In this document: piece after piece, positions 34,558 through 45,110 of the stretch
Layout of the letters: each line of letters opens with the position of its first letter
How positions within the stretch are numbered: the stretch's first letter is position 1
Assembly (NCBI GenBank): GCA_001510575.1
Contig: LNGK01000004.1
Coordinates: 3,284,667 to 3,348,666, forward strand
Length of the DNA: 64,000 nucleotides
Origin: Knoxdaviesia capensis
Taxonomy: Eukaryota; Ascomycota; Sordariomycetes; Microascales; Gondwanamycetaceae
Direction: 5' to 3'
The notes under the pieces: generated by a model
Databases searched by the model: none
Told to the model about the DNA's origin: nothing
The model's input: only the letters and a program-made list of their open reading frames with translations
Translations under genes and position numbers: made by a program

Positions 34558-35833
34558 ATGTTAATCGGGGTGCGGTAGAGGGGGTGTGTGTGAAGGCGTG
34601 TCAGAAGCCTCGATATCAGGATGTGTCTGCACTGGTCACATATGTCCAGAGCGGGGAGGAGACACCGGGTCGTGACAAGCCGGACGGTGTGTGTGTGCAT
34701 GTGGAGAGAGAACGAGGATGTGACGAGAGATAGATACTCCAGCGCCAGGGATCAAGAGTGATAAATCACGACTGCGCTCCCTATCATGGAACCACTTTTT
34801 CATTGACCGTTTAGCCCGAACCAGCCGCAGGTGAATCAATCAATCAAGCGACACATAGCTCTGTGTAATCGACCCGGGGGGGCTCCCAAGCTGTGTCTTG
34901 TCCCGGACCGTTGTTGGGCTGATATGGTATTCCTCTCAGATAGCAGCACCAGAGAGAACTGGGGGGGAAGGGCACGGGACATCTCCGAGATTGATACGAG
35001 GAGGGTTTCGGGGGAGGCGGTGAAAGCGGAAAAAAACACCTCAGATATGGACGTACATGGAAGATCAAGTAGCTGATAAATAAATAAAAAATTAAATAGA
35101 GTAGAAGCGTGGCTTGTCGGATGGTGCTGTGGGGGACTGCTCTATCACCTTTAATATCTCTTCAAGCACGATGTTAGTCGGCTAGGGTTAGACCCGAATG
35201 TCTCACACCCAGATCTCACGGCAACCCCAGATCTTCGCTCGTTACTATGTGTCTAGCCCGGCACACAGACCCTCTCGCTCTCTCTATATATATATCGAGC
35301 AGGTCTTGTATTCCTTTTTATCCCCCACTTACATGCACAACGGGGAGGGCAAAATCAGTGCCAGTGAGAGAAAAAATTGCTGCGGTTGAGCCTGCACCGG
35401 CAGCCAGCGCCCGGACTCGCCGTGCAGGCCGGGGTTGGTGGTTTGTGAGAAAGCGGACTAGCTCGTATGCAGGTACTTAGAAAAAAATAAAAGAAGAAAA
35501 AAGTTTTCTGTTCCTCCTCTGCTGTCTGTTTCGTCTATCGAGCGATTCCACCCCCCTCCCCCCTCGAGGCTGATCCCCACAAGCTGACACTTTCTTTTTT
35601 CAGGTTTGTCTGTTTTGAGAGAGCTACATAGAGGACATGAGGGCTAGCCAGCGCCGGTACCAGCCGGGCCTCACGGGTAAACTGTGTCATATTTCAGAAA
35701 AAAGAGGACCGTGGATGTGCAGGCAGGTGGATGGCGGGAGGCGGAGTGGCCGGGCTTGGGTGGGGCAGCAGTGGTTAGTTGGTGTCTCGAGAAGAGAGAG
35801 ATATGTGTATGAACGACCAGGCAAATAGAAAGC

Positions 35834-35853
35834 GAGAGAGAGAGAGAGAGAGA
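35834..35853. repeat. (GA)10 microsatellite
   Basis: Ten perfect GA units. Confidence 0.9.
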
Positions 35854-36688
35854 TGGGGAGGGAGATTCCACTCGCTGGTCCGCCTGTGCCCATGGCCGAT
35901 GCCGCTCGTGTTCAGGCCAACCCTTGGGTCCAGACAGAGGATGGGGCGGTGCTGGATAACGAGAGCTACCGGTGCAGCTGTACATAGCCCGGATCACCAG
36001 CTCCCGGAGCTGTCCTCAGGCGGCCCCCTTTCAGCCCTCCCCACGACACATGCTGTGGAGAACGGCAGACACGACTCCCAGCACGAGCTGGACACTGCAG
36101 GTTTAGGGTTGGGACAACTCCGTCGCCAATCACGAACTCCCTCGTACACCACGTATCTGTGTGTACGCGCCGAGTATGGATACAGAGGCACCCCCGGGGC
36201 CTTACAAAACCCGGCGCCTGTTTCTCGCAGCACCAAGACCCCGTAGCCCATGTCCGCTCTGCCTCACCGAGCTCCCTGTTGGCCGTCGGTCGAGCTTCCC
36301 ATCCCCCGTCCAAGCCCAGTTGCAACGACCACTCCACCGGGGCCGCAGCTACTCGACTCGACAAACTCTTGCAACTCTTGTAGCAGCCACCGCTATCTGC
36401 GGCGGCACGTGTTGAGACCTGCGCGGTTGCACTGGGCGGTGGACTTTCTGGTCTCTGGTGTCTTGTCCTGGGACGTTTGCCATCGGGTTCGAGGTCCAAT
36501 ACGCCGAGTTGGCAAAGTGTGCTCTTGGACGTGAAGACAAACGCGAGAAGTAAGTCGCAGTGGTAAGTCCGTCGGCGGCGACAAGCTGGATGCAGATTCC
36601 TGCTATCTACGTAAGAAAAACACCCCCCATCCCCATAGATACTTTCACAGCAAGGGACTATCTCACCTCCATGCCGCCACCCATGTCC

Positions 36689-36701
36689 AACCCTAACCCT
36701 A
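36689..36701 (-). repeat. Short interstitial telomere-like motif
   Basis: AACCCTAACCCTA on the plus strand, two units in the orientation opposite to the copy at 15977. Confidence 0.6.
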
Positions 36702-37533
36702 GAGTCGACCAGTATCACAACACCCCCCCCCCCCCCAACACTTCGTTATCCCCCACTCGAAACCGTCCGTCCCCCTAACCTAAAAACAAGCTTTTTCGCC
36801 ACAATCAACACATACTTGTTTCCAATCCCACGTCTCCCCCCTGCGTTCAAGTAGTATCTCATCCCCTTCCGTTATCCTCCGGTTCCGCCGCCCGGGCCCC
36901 GAGCTGGCCCCAACGAGATTTCCCTCCCGGAAGACTCAGGCGAGGCAATATGTCCCCCCCTTCCCTGTATTTGTATTAGCGTTTGTTTCGGTCGTCTCTG
37001 TCCGTGGGGTTTTTCGTCGCGAGGGTGCTTTCCCCCCCCCTTTTGGGGAGGGCCCTATCGCTTGTGTGAAACCTCTCGCCGGGGCCCTGGCGGTGTGTGT
37101 TGCACGGCTCGACGACGACGTACACACCACGGACTCTGGAGAGTGCGTGTGCGAGCGCAGAAAGACGGTGGCCGCGGCCCGGTCTGTGCCGTCCTGGTCG
37201 AGCTGGCGGACCGCACACATCCCCAGCAAACCCATTTGCCGTTGGCGGTTATGTTTCTTCCCCCCACGGAAGCGAAGACGCGGTCCAGTCGCCCGGATAA
37301 GAGACTCTCCCTCCTTGCCGAGAGCGGGTAGTGTTTTTTTTTTCTTTTTTCTCTGCGGTTGTAGATAGATGGCTGGTCTGTTGGCTGGTCGGTGGCAAAA
37401 TGGTGTCCCCCTTGTCCTGCGTTTTTCTGGTGGACGGTGAAGCAAAGCAGGCACCCTTTCTCAGTCCGATGCCGCCTGCCGGGCTCCACTGCCCAAATCG
37501 CCGGACGGACCACCCGCAGCCCCGACCGCCGCC

Positions 37534-37534
<1 letters not shown>

Positions 37535-37564
<30 letters not shown>
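37535..37564. repeat. (AC)15 microsatellite
   Basis: Fifteen perfect AC units. Confidence 0.95.
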
Positions 37565-37566
<2 letters not shown>

Positions 37567-39484
37567 TCATACAACACACAACAGCAGCATGTCCACGCTC
37601 CTCTGCCTCCCCTGAGCCGGCCTCCCCACCGCATGGAGGCACGTACCCGCGCATATCACTTTTTCTTTTGCCACACCTCCTCCAGAGCCTTTTTTTTCCC
37701 CTAGTCTTCTCATCCTCCGGAAAGCTTCACCGCAGATCATCCCCCGGCTCCTGCGCCGCTATTCGTTTGTAGGTATGTGGCGGCTGCTGCTATCTGCATG
37801 AGCGTTGCCGGTGTCGGTGCACACCAACACCCACGCCTCAAGCTTGGCGACCCTACCATCCCGCGAATCTCCTGAAATCGGGCTGGCTCGCTCTCTCGAA
37901 TCTGCCCAGGCGGCACGGACAGTCCAGCGACCAGTGAGGGCCCGCGCTTCGCCCTTGTTTTGTTGTTTTCTCTTTGCTCATGGGTACTGGAACTACCGTA
38001 TTCGTGTTTGTCGTGCGTGTGCAGATATGCGGTCTGGTTTAGGTAAAACTGCCGCGCGCCCGCACCCACCACACCAGCAGATTCCAGATATCAACAACCA
38101 CTCCCCCAACCGATCGCCAGATAACCCCCTCACCACCCAGCCCTACCTAGCCCTTAGTATCTCCCGACCCAAGCCGCCCCCATCCACCGTAGACCGCAGA
38201 CAAACGCACACATACACGATGTGCAGCTACCCTCAATCCAGACGTGGCCATCAGTAGGACGGAGCAGCACGGATAACCGCCACGGTGTGCGTTGGCAGGA
38301 GGGCCCGCGGCACCATGCAGGACCACAAACGCCCGCTGCTCGGCCGGAAAGCAGAACGGACCCAAGTGCGCCTGCTGCGAGTTCCGATACCGCGCAAGAC
38401 AGAGAGAGAAAAACAAGGACACAGTGGTGCCGTTCGCGTGAAGAGACCAGCCCATGTCCAATCTGCCGACAACGTGGGGTGGCGGGTGGTGGTGGTGGTG
38501 GTCCAACAGTCGCGAATCCCGAAGGATTCTTTTTCTCTCCTCAGATGCACACGACGCACCGGACATACACGCACATAGGAAGCAACACATAAAAAAGCCT
38601 ACATGCGCCACTACGCAGAGGCCCAGCAGCGGCGGCGTTCAGACTCGACCCTCTCCTTGAACCACATCGTCACTGGGGGCCGCCCCCGCGAATAAGTACG
38701 GGAAGAGAGACAGAGAAAAAAGACAGTGCTGGTCCCTTATATAGTATGAATCATGAGAACAGGAACGACGATCCAAAAAAAGAAGAGTTTCAACATAGAA
38801 AAAAAAAGGATAAATATGTCCGTCCTCCCTATCTTCGAAAATATCAAGTCAAGGAGCGAAGGACCGAGAGTGTAAAAAAAGGTACAGAGTCAATGCCATC
38901 CCATCATATATTCAACTCCAACATTTCCCAAAAACAGAAGAGGAGGGGGGGAGATCGAGTCCCCCCTCCGCATCAAGCAAAAAATAAACACCCAGGGAAA
39001 CATGTACAACCCAAGAAAGTACAAAAGAAAAAAAAGAATAGAAACAATGAGGATAGAAAGGAGAGAGAATGTACTGAGAGACGAAAATAGTGCAAGTAAT
39101 ACAGTCGGGGTGTAAATCAGCCCTGCTTGTTGTATATGCATGCGGAAATATGTAGGTCCTGGAGGCTGCTGTCCCGATGGTTGGTGATACAGTCGTGTTG
39201 CGTTGGACGGGGCAGATGGAACTCCGTGGGTAATTCCGAGCGGGTGGTCTGCAGCCTCCTTATTGGAGGCAGGGCACTGATTGCTGCCACCAGGTGTGTC
39301 GTATCCGGGCCAAAGCAGCACGACCGACCGAGGGAATCATGAAGAGCGGTTATATCCAAAAAGAACTATGATGCGTTGGATAGTAAATAGAGAGGCTGGG
39401 TATCGAACAGTGAGTTTTTAATAGTTGGTATCTGTAAATCCTGTAATATGTGCTGTGTATACAATCCGTGGACTGTTGTATTGT

Positions 39485-40986
39485 TTAGTCCTTGGTGGCA
39501 TGCTCATCTCCAAACGGGCTGGCTTCCCGACTTAATCGCTTCGGCTTCTCGTGGTGTGACGACCGCGGCGACTCAGAGATGGCCTCCAGTTTGCCCTTGT
39601 CACCCGAAGGCGCCGCCACCGCGTCCTTACTTTGCGAGACCGCGAACGGGCTATCTGAGGACTGGGACTTGACGGAGTGGGTGACGGAGAGCGGGGAGGA
39701 CGGCAGCAGCGTTGACGAGCCTCCGCTGCTTAGCAGCGATGATGTTGAGCTCTCGTGGGAAGCCTCCGCGGTGGGGTTGAGACTGCCGTTGGGCTTCTTG
39801 ACACCGACAACACGGATCACCTGGCCCTTGGCCTGCACAGCAGTGGCAGCGCTGGCGTTATTCAAGAAGGTCGAGCCAACGCTGAAGGTGCTGGAGATGC
39901 TGACGGGCCGGCCATACTTCTCGTAGTCGACGAAGGGCACGGGCGGGGCAATCAGGTTGGGCGAGTTGACAGCAGTGTTGTTTCCGGAACCACCGCCACG
40001 GACGCTGACCACGGCGGGCTTGATACGCATACCAGTCTGCGGGTTGGCGACAATGACAGCATTCTTGCCGTAGATAGTCGAGGCAACCGAGGCACGCGGG
40101 GCATACGACGTCCGGGCGTACGACGTCCGGTCGCTGAAGCCCGACATGTCGGAATAGGTGGAGGCGCGCAGGTCACCAGGAACGAAGAAGTGCTGATCCT
40201 CGTAGACCATGGAGTTGTTTGCGTCCGTGACCTGGATGGGAATCGGGGGAACAGGAGGAACAAGGACATTCGGGGAAGAGGGAGCAGCACGGTTGGTGAC
40301 GCCGGGAATGTAGGCGATCTGGATGATGTTGGAAGCGCGGGTGAGCACGGTCGAGGCAATAGAGTGAACGGTGTGGACGGACGAGCGGTTGGGGCGGCGG
40401 GTGCTGAAATCGGGGCTGTCGTTGGCCTTTTCCGGAGCAACAGAGATGTATGTCTGAGGACGGAAATCGCCACGCTTGGTCTTGATGCAGAATCTCCAAA
40501 CCAGATAGGCGACAATCGAAATCAAAACCACACCTCCGATGGTGGAACCGGCAATGATGCCAACATTCGCACCACCACTGCTCGACGAAGCACTGGAGGT
40601 GGGTGTGGCTTGGGCGAGGGGATCTTGAACGGTCGACGATTCAACACACTTTGTCTTCGGGCACTCGCTGCAGGTAACCGGCACGATCTGTTTACATTGC
40701 CATCCTTCCTTCTCGTAGCAGGCATCGTCGCATTTCAAAACACCCGACACACAGACCACACAGCCTTCGTTATCAGCTCTGGGGAAAAGATCGCGGGCAC
40801 GCATGGCTACATGATGTCACGATCGAGGGAGTCAGTATTGAGTCAGGCAGACGAGAGAGACGACGATGACGAAGAATAAAACAACAGCATGCAGAGCCAG
40901 TATACAAGAGGAAACATACCCTGCCAATACACGTCCTCATCGGAGGTCTCGATGACGATGGGCTCGTAGTCGAGTTCGGAGTCCAT
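39485..40986 (-). CDS. opy2: Opy2-type membrane anchor protein (HOG/MAPK pathway)
   Basis: Exons 40986-40920 and 40806-39485, 462 aa. The short first exon encodes MDSELDYEPIVIETSDEDVY and WQ; donor G/GTATGT and acceptor CATGTAG join it in phase through an Ala codon to MRARDLFPRADNEG. An extracellular Cys-rich domain has eight cysteines (about residues 38, 41, 48, 52, 60, 68, 71, 76), then a Ser/Thr-rich linker, a single membrane helix at about 104-130 (VGIIAGSTIGGVVLISIVAY...), and a long Ser/Pro-rich cytoplasmic tail. This is the layout of Opy2, which recruits Ste50 to the membrane for the HOG and filamentation MAPK pathways. There is no signal peptide, so N-out type III insertion is expected. 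An in-frame stop lies 5' of the ATG at 41041-41043. The alternative start at 40804 would give 439 aa. Confidence 0.85.
40807..40919 (-). other. opy2: opy2 intron 1, 113 nt
   Basis: GTATGT...TAG; phase 1 (67-nt first exon), matching the 2-nt phase of exon 2. Confidence 0.8.
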
Positions 40987-41639
40987 GTTGGCGTCGAGGT
41001 CAACGTGGACACGGAAACGAGAGAGAAGAACGAGACGGGTCTATACGGGGTGAAGGTATCGGCAACGCGGAAACCAGGGCGCAAAAAAGCCGAAAATAAA
41101 AAGGATCGGCACGCAAGTCTGAGGGTCTTTTTGGATCGTCGGGCGGATAGAGATCGGAGCAGAAAAAGGAGAGAACGATGTAAGAACACCAACAAATAAA
41201 CAGCAAGGAACCAAGGGACGACAATATATACGACGACAGGGAAAGAGCGACACAAGATAGACTGATAGCGAGTGACTGATGATCGGAATCAAGAAGAATA
41301 ACAAGAAAAAAGAGAAGCCGAGTGGGATTGATGATTGTGTCGAACAACGAATGACTTGAGATGTTTTTTATAAAAATAATAAGAGAAAAATGAATGACAG
41401 GGGCACGGCCAGAACGAATGAAGATACAGTCCAATTAAGGATTTGACAAATCGAAAGGAAGAAGGAAAAGAATCAAATGTTTAGAAGGAAAAGAGACGTC
41501 AATCGGGGCATCGACTATGGAAAGAAAAGGTTTGCAAAGAAGACGATGCGGCCCTGCCGATTCTTAGAAAAAAAAGAACAGAGAGGGTTTATTTGGAGAG
41601 GGGATATTTTAGCAGGATGACGACCTTGTTCTAAACGAC

Positions 41640-41960
41640 GATGTATGGCGTGGGAGGGAAAAGGAGACAAAAAAAGAGAAGGGAAAAAAAGAGGAAAAAG
41701 GGAAGAAGAGGAGAAGAGAGGGAAAAGAGAGAGATAGACGAAAAAAAGAGAGGAAGAGTGAGAAAGGAAGAGAGAGGCACAGACGCCAAGCAAGGGTACA
41801 AGTAATTTACAGTGATTGCAGGTACTATGTGCATGACTTTGCACCACTAAAGTACATTTGGCCGTCCATATTAGGGAGTTCTGGAGTGCTGAGATTCGCT
41901 TGTACCTAAGTACAGTACTGTACAGTACTGTAGATTAGAGAGAGAGAAGGGGAGAGAGAG
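41640..41960 (-). promoter_or_regulatory. CT-rich leader tract and GTAC-rich promoter of opy2
   Basis: The plus strand is almost pure purine at about 41640-41790, so the opy2 sense strand is CT-rich. Upstream of it come GCCGTCCATATTAGGG (41861-41876) and two tandem TACAGTACTG units (41911-41930). Confidence 0.45.
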
Positions 41961-42668
41961 AGAGAGAGGGAAGGAGCGAACGAACATGGGGATTGCGGGA
42001 TTGAATTTGGGGCGAGTGGGGTTCGCAGCTATGTGTTCTGCAAATTACCAAGTCACGGTTTGCGGGGGATTCGCGGGCGACAGTACATGCATGCTGGTGA
42101 TGTCTCGATAGCGTGTGTGTGTGTGTGTGGTTCTGCGATGGTAGATAAGGCGACATAAGAGAGCACCAGGCTGGTGATAAGAAGGGATCGGGAAGAACAC
42201 GGGCGATTCTTCATTCCTCCGCTTAAGACCACGAAGGAAGAAGAAAAAACTAGAAGAGGAGGGGGCGAGCATAGCACAAAAGCCCACTAAGCGAGACCGA
42301 CACTCCCGTCGGCGCAGCGCAGAGAAAAGAAGGAAACAATGTGATCGCAGGAACGGCGGCCATTGTCCGTCAAGATGTGCCCTCCCCCTCTCTCTCCAGC
42401 GTAGATCGTGTACTGAGTTCTACACACAGCGCGGTCGTCCCGCTGAAAAGTGAAATTTTGTCGTGGTATAGAGTGTGTGTGGCCAATCTACAGCGAGACT
42501 CTCCCCACCATAGTGCTGCTTGCTGTCAAGCATGATGCACTTTGCGGTTTTTTTTTTGGCCACCTCCTGGTTGTCGGTCCCTTACAGCCAGCTGCACCAC
42601 CACATGAAAAAAAGCACAGGCCAGTAGCATGCCTGCGTTGTTGCTATTACAGGGGGAGCATGGAGGGA

Positions 42669-42692
42669 ACACACACACACACACACACACAC
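42669..42692. repeat. (AC)12 microsatellite
   Basis: Twelve perfect AC units. Confidence 0.95.
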
Positions 42693-44743
42693 GGAGTGGG
42701 AAATTTGGCGGAACGAAAGGGGAGCCAGGGGGAGGCAGGATGATGATGATGATGGATGTGACTGTGATTTGCTGGCGGAGGAGGCGAGGTGGAAGCATGG
42801 GTTTTCACGGCTTTTTCATGCATCGAACCGTCAGCCGCTGATGTGTTATTTTTTAGAGGCAGAGAGATGCTTCCTGCTTCTTGACATATGTGCAGATGTC
42901 TATTGTAGACAATTCTATTGTTGGAGACTCCCCGTTCCTGAGGAACTGAACTAGACCACTCCTCATTCCAGAGCTTATCGGTCCCGCCAATGATATAAAG
43001 GAGATAGCATACGGCCGTCTTATCGATCCAATAGCCTTCACTGATAAGGGTCGCTCTTGACAAAACTGTGCATGGACTTTTGGCCTGTTTGCAATCCAAC
43101 ATTCCCGATGTCTGAGCATCTCTCTCAGCACAATGCGAATGTGCACGAGAATATCTCCATGCTTCCTCTCTCCCTTTTGTGGGCTATGCACATAGCTCAG
43201 CAGCAAACATTGAGAACATCCGACATCATGATCGTCTTCAAGGTCGGCTGAAGGCCCAACGAGAGAACTGGACCTGGTCGTCGTCCATACAAATTGCACG
43301 GTTCCTCTTTTTTCCCCTGGAAAAGCGGGTCCGGCACACACACCATGAGGTTCGGCCTCTGTTAAGGCCCACCGCGCAACTGCTAGCACTTTCACTAGCA
43401 GGCCCTAGCAACGCGGTGTCCTTCACGCAAGTCTCACGAGTGTATGGCGAAATCTTAACGCGCGGCCGGGGGAGTCGAGAGGAGATGGACGGAGTTCTAG
43501 ACCTTTCTCTCTCGTACGTGCTGACTGGCCTTGCTGTTCAATGCAGCTGGCTCTGGGGAAAAGGAAAACTCGGGATGTCTGCTCTTGGCTTGAAGAACCC
43601 GCAGGCTTCATCAGCTTCAACCCTCTCCTTGACCGCAGATTCAAGAGGCCGCGTCTCACCCTCAAGAGGGAACAGCACGGCCTAGGGACTCACACCGTAT
43701 TGAACATATTGAAGCACGCTCACACCTACGTCTCTATTACCGAAAAACCACTCTATCTGTCTTTGCCCACTTCATCTGCCCGAGCGACTGATTGGGCCTG
43801 GGCCTCTGTGCAATATACAGCGGAACACCGGCCGGATAAGGATTTTTTATTTTTTATTAACTGCCGCCGGAGTCCAGTTTTTCTTCCTTCTTCAATCTAT
43901 GTATAGTGCAGCGTCCTTCTTGCGTCTTGCGTCGTTGTCCACTAGTTCGGCGTGATCCTGAGTCTAGAAGGGGGCAGTAGGGAGGCTGCGGCCGATGCAG
44001 AGCGTCCCGGGGCAAAACGATCCACGTCGGCAGGCCGGAACGGAGTCTGTCCACAGGTATCTGGGGGCTGCCCGCATCGGCCGTGGGACAGGGACCCTGC
44101 GGCGCCCCCATCGACAGACCCGGCCGACCTGCTTTCTCAGGTAAATCGCTGGCCAACGGGAGGGCGTGCACCGTACATACATGCTCACCGTGCAACCGAA
44201 AGATCTCCTCCGAACTGTGAGACGGGTGAGCGCCGAACTCCTGGACCAGAAAGGTTCCTGTTCGGTTCGGTGATCTGCGGATATAGGGCCCATCGGTCTC
44301 TTGCCGCGGCAGGACGGAGGCAGACTTGCACCACTAGTGAGCGTCCTGTATGTACATGTCCTAAGTGCGTCTATATATAAGGTACATGTACATACCGTCC
44401 CCTCCCTACGTACTCGCATGCTTGCTGTGTTTCAGCCTAAGAGCCGCTACTGTATCAGTTTTACACTCCAGCTGCGGCGTAGACCGGCAACCCTGACCCT
44501 AATGGGTAATGAGGTACATAATAGCACTGTACGTTGTCCTCAGTGAGCAAGGTATCCTGTCCTCCCCGTACGTGTCCCCCCACAGCGAAGAGAGCAAAAA
44601 AAGGGTTAACGGACAACACCATACCACACTCCACTGCCTGTATTTCACTCTGTCCGCATGCTACGTTAGATCCACTCTCCGATTCCTTCAGAAAGGGGGG
44701 GCTTACCCGCGTATGTCGGCTCTTGTGAAAGGGGGGACCACCG

Positions 44744-44755
44744 TACAGTACTGTA
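44744..44755. repeat. TACAGTACTGTA palindrome
   Basis: Exact copy of the 12-bp palindrome also found at 10422, 41911 and 41921. Confidence 0.7.
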
Positions 44756-45082
44756 CAGTACACGCGTTACCAGGCACAACCGCCCACCCACCTCTGGCTC
44801 TGGGTAACATGGGTAGAGTGAGAGTGCAAGCCTGCAAGGCGGAACCCGCTCAGGAGAAGGAGTTCTAGAGCGCGTGAATGGACTGGTTGGTTGGTTGGCT
44901 GGCGGCCCAGGAACAGGATTTCTGCAGAGAGAGGACAACGCTCCGCCATCAGCCACTGTCCTGTGGAGACGCGGACTAGGCGCGACAGGACTAAAAAAAC
45001 CTCCCACCCAGCGCAAACCTGTGCTGTTCGTCTTCGCCTGTTTCTATAAATATCCGCTTCCACTTTTTCTTTTTTTTCTAGT

Positions 45083-45110
45083 CGTTCGTTCGTTCGTTCG
45101 TTCGTTCGTT
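45083..45110. repeat. (CGTT)7 tetranucleotide repeat
   Basis: Seven perfect CGTT units plus a partial eighth. Confidence 0.95.

Larger units (their letters stand above)
31816..39484. other. Convergent spacer between rasB and opy2
   Basis: 7.7 kb without a recognisable gene. 31816 to about 32800 is T-rich and probably the rasB 3' UTR and flank; about 38700-39484 is A-rich on the plus strand and fits the opy2 3' flank. Between them lie (CA)12 at 33305-33328, (AC)15 at 37535-37564, (GA)10 at 35834-35853, a C14 run at 36723-36736, two G-quadruplex candidates near 34.4-34.56 kb, and telomere-like motifs at 35182, 36102 and 36689. Confidence 0.55.

Noticed and set aside
35966..36718. 250-codon minus frame in the rasB-opy2 spacer
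   Set aside because: No known domain, scattered Cys and Arg, codon use unlike the real genes.
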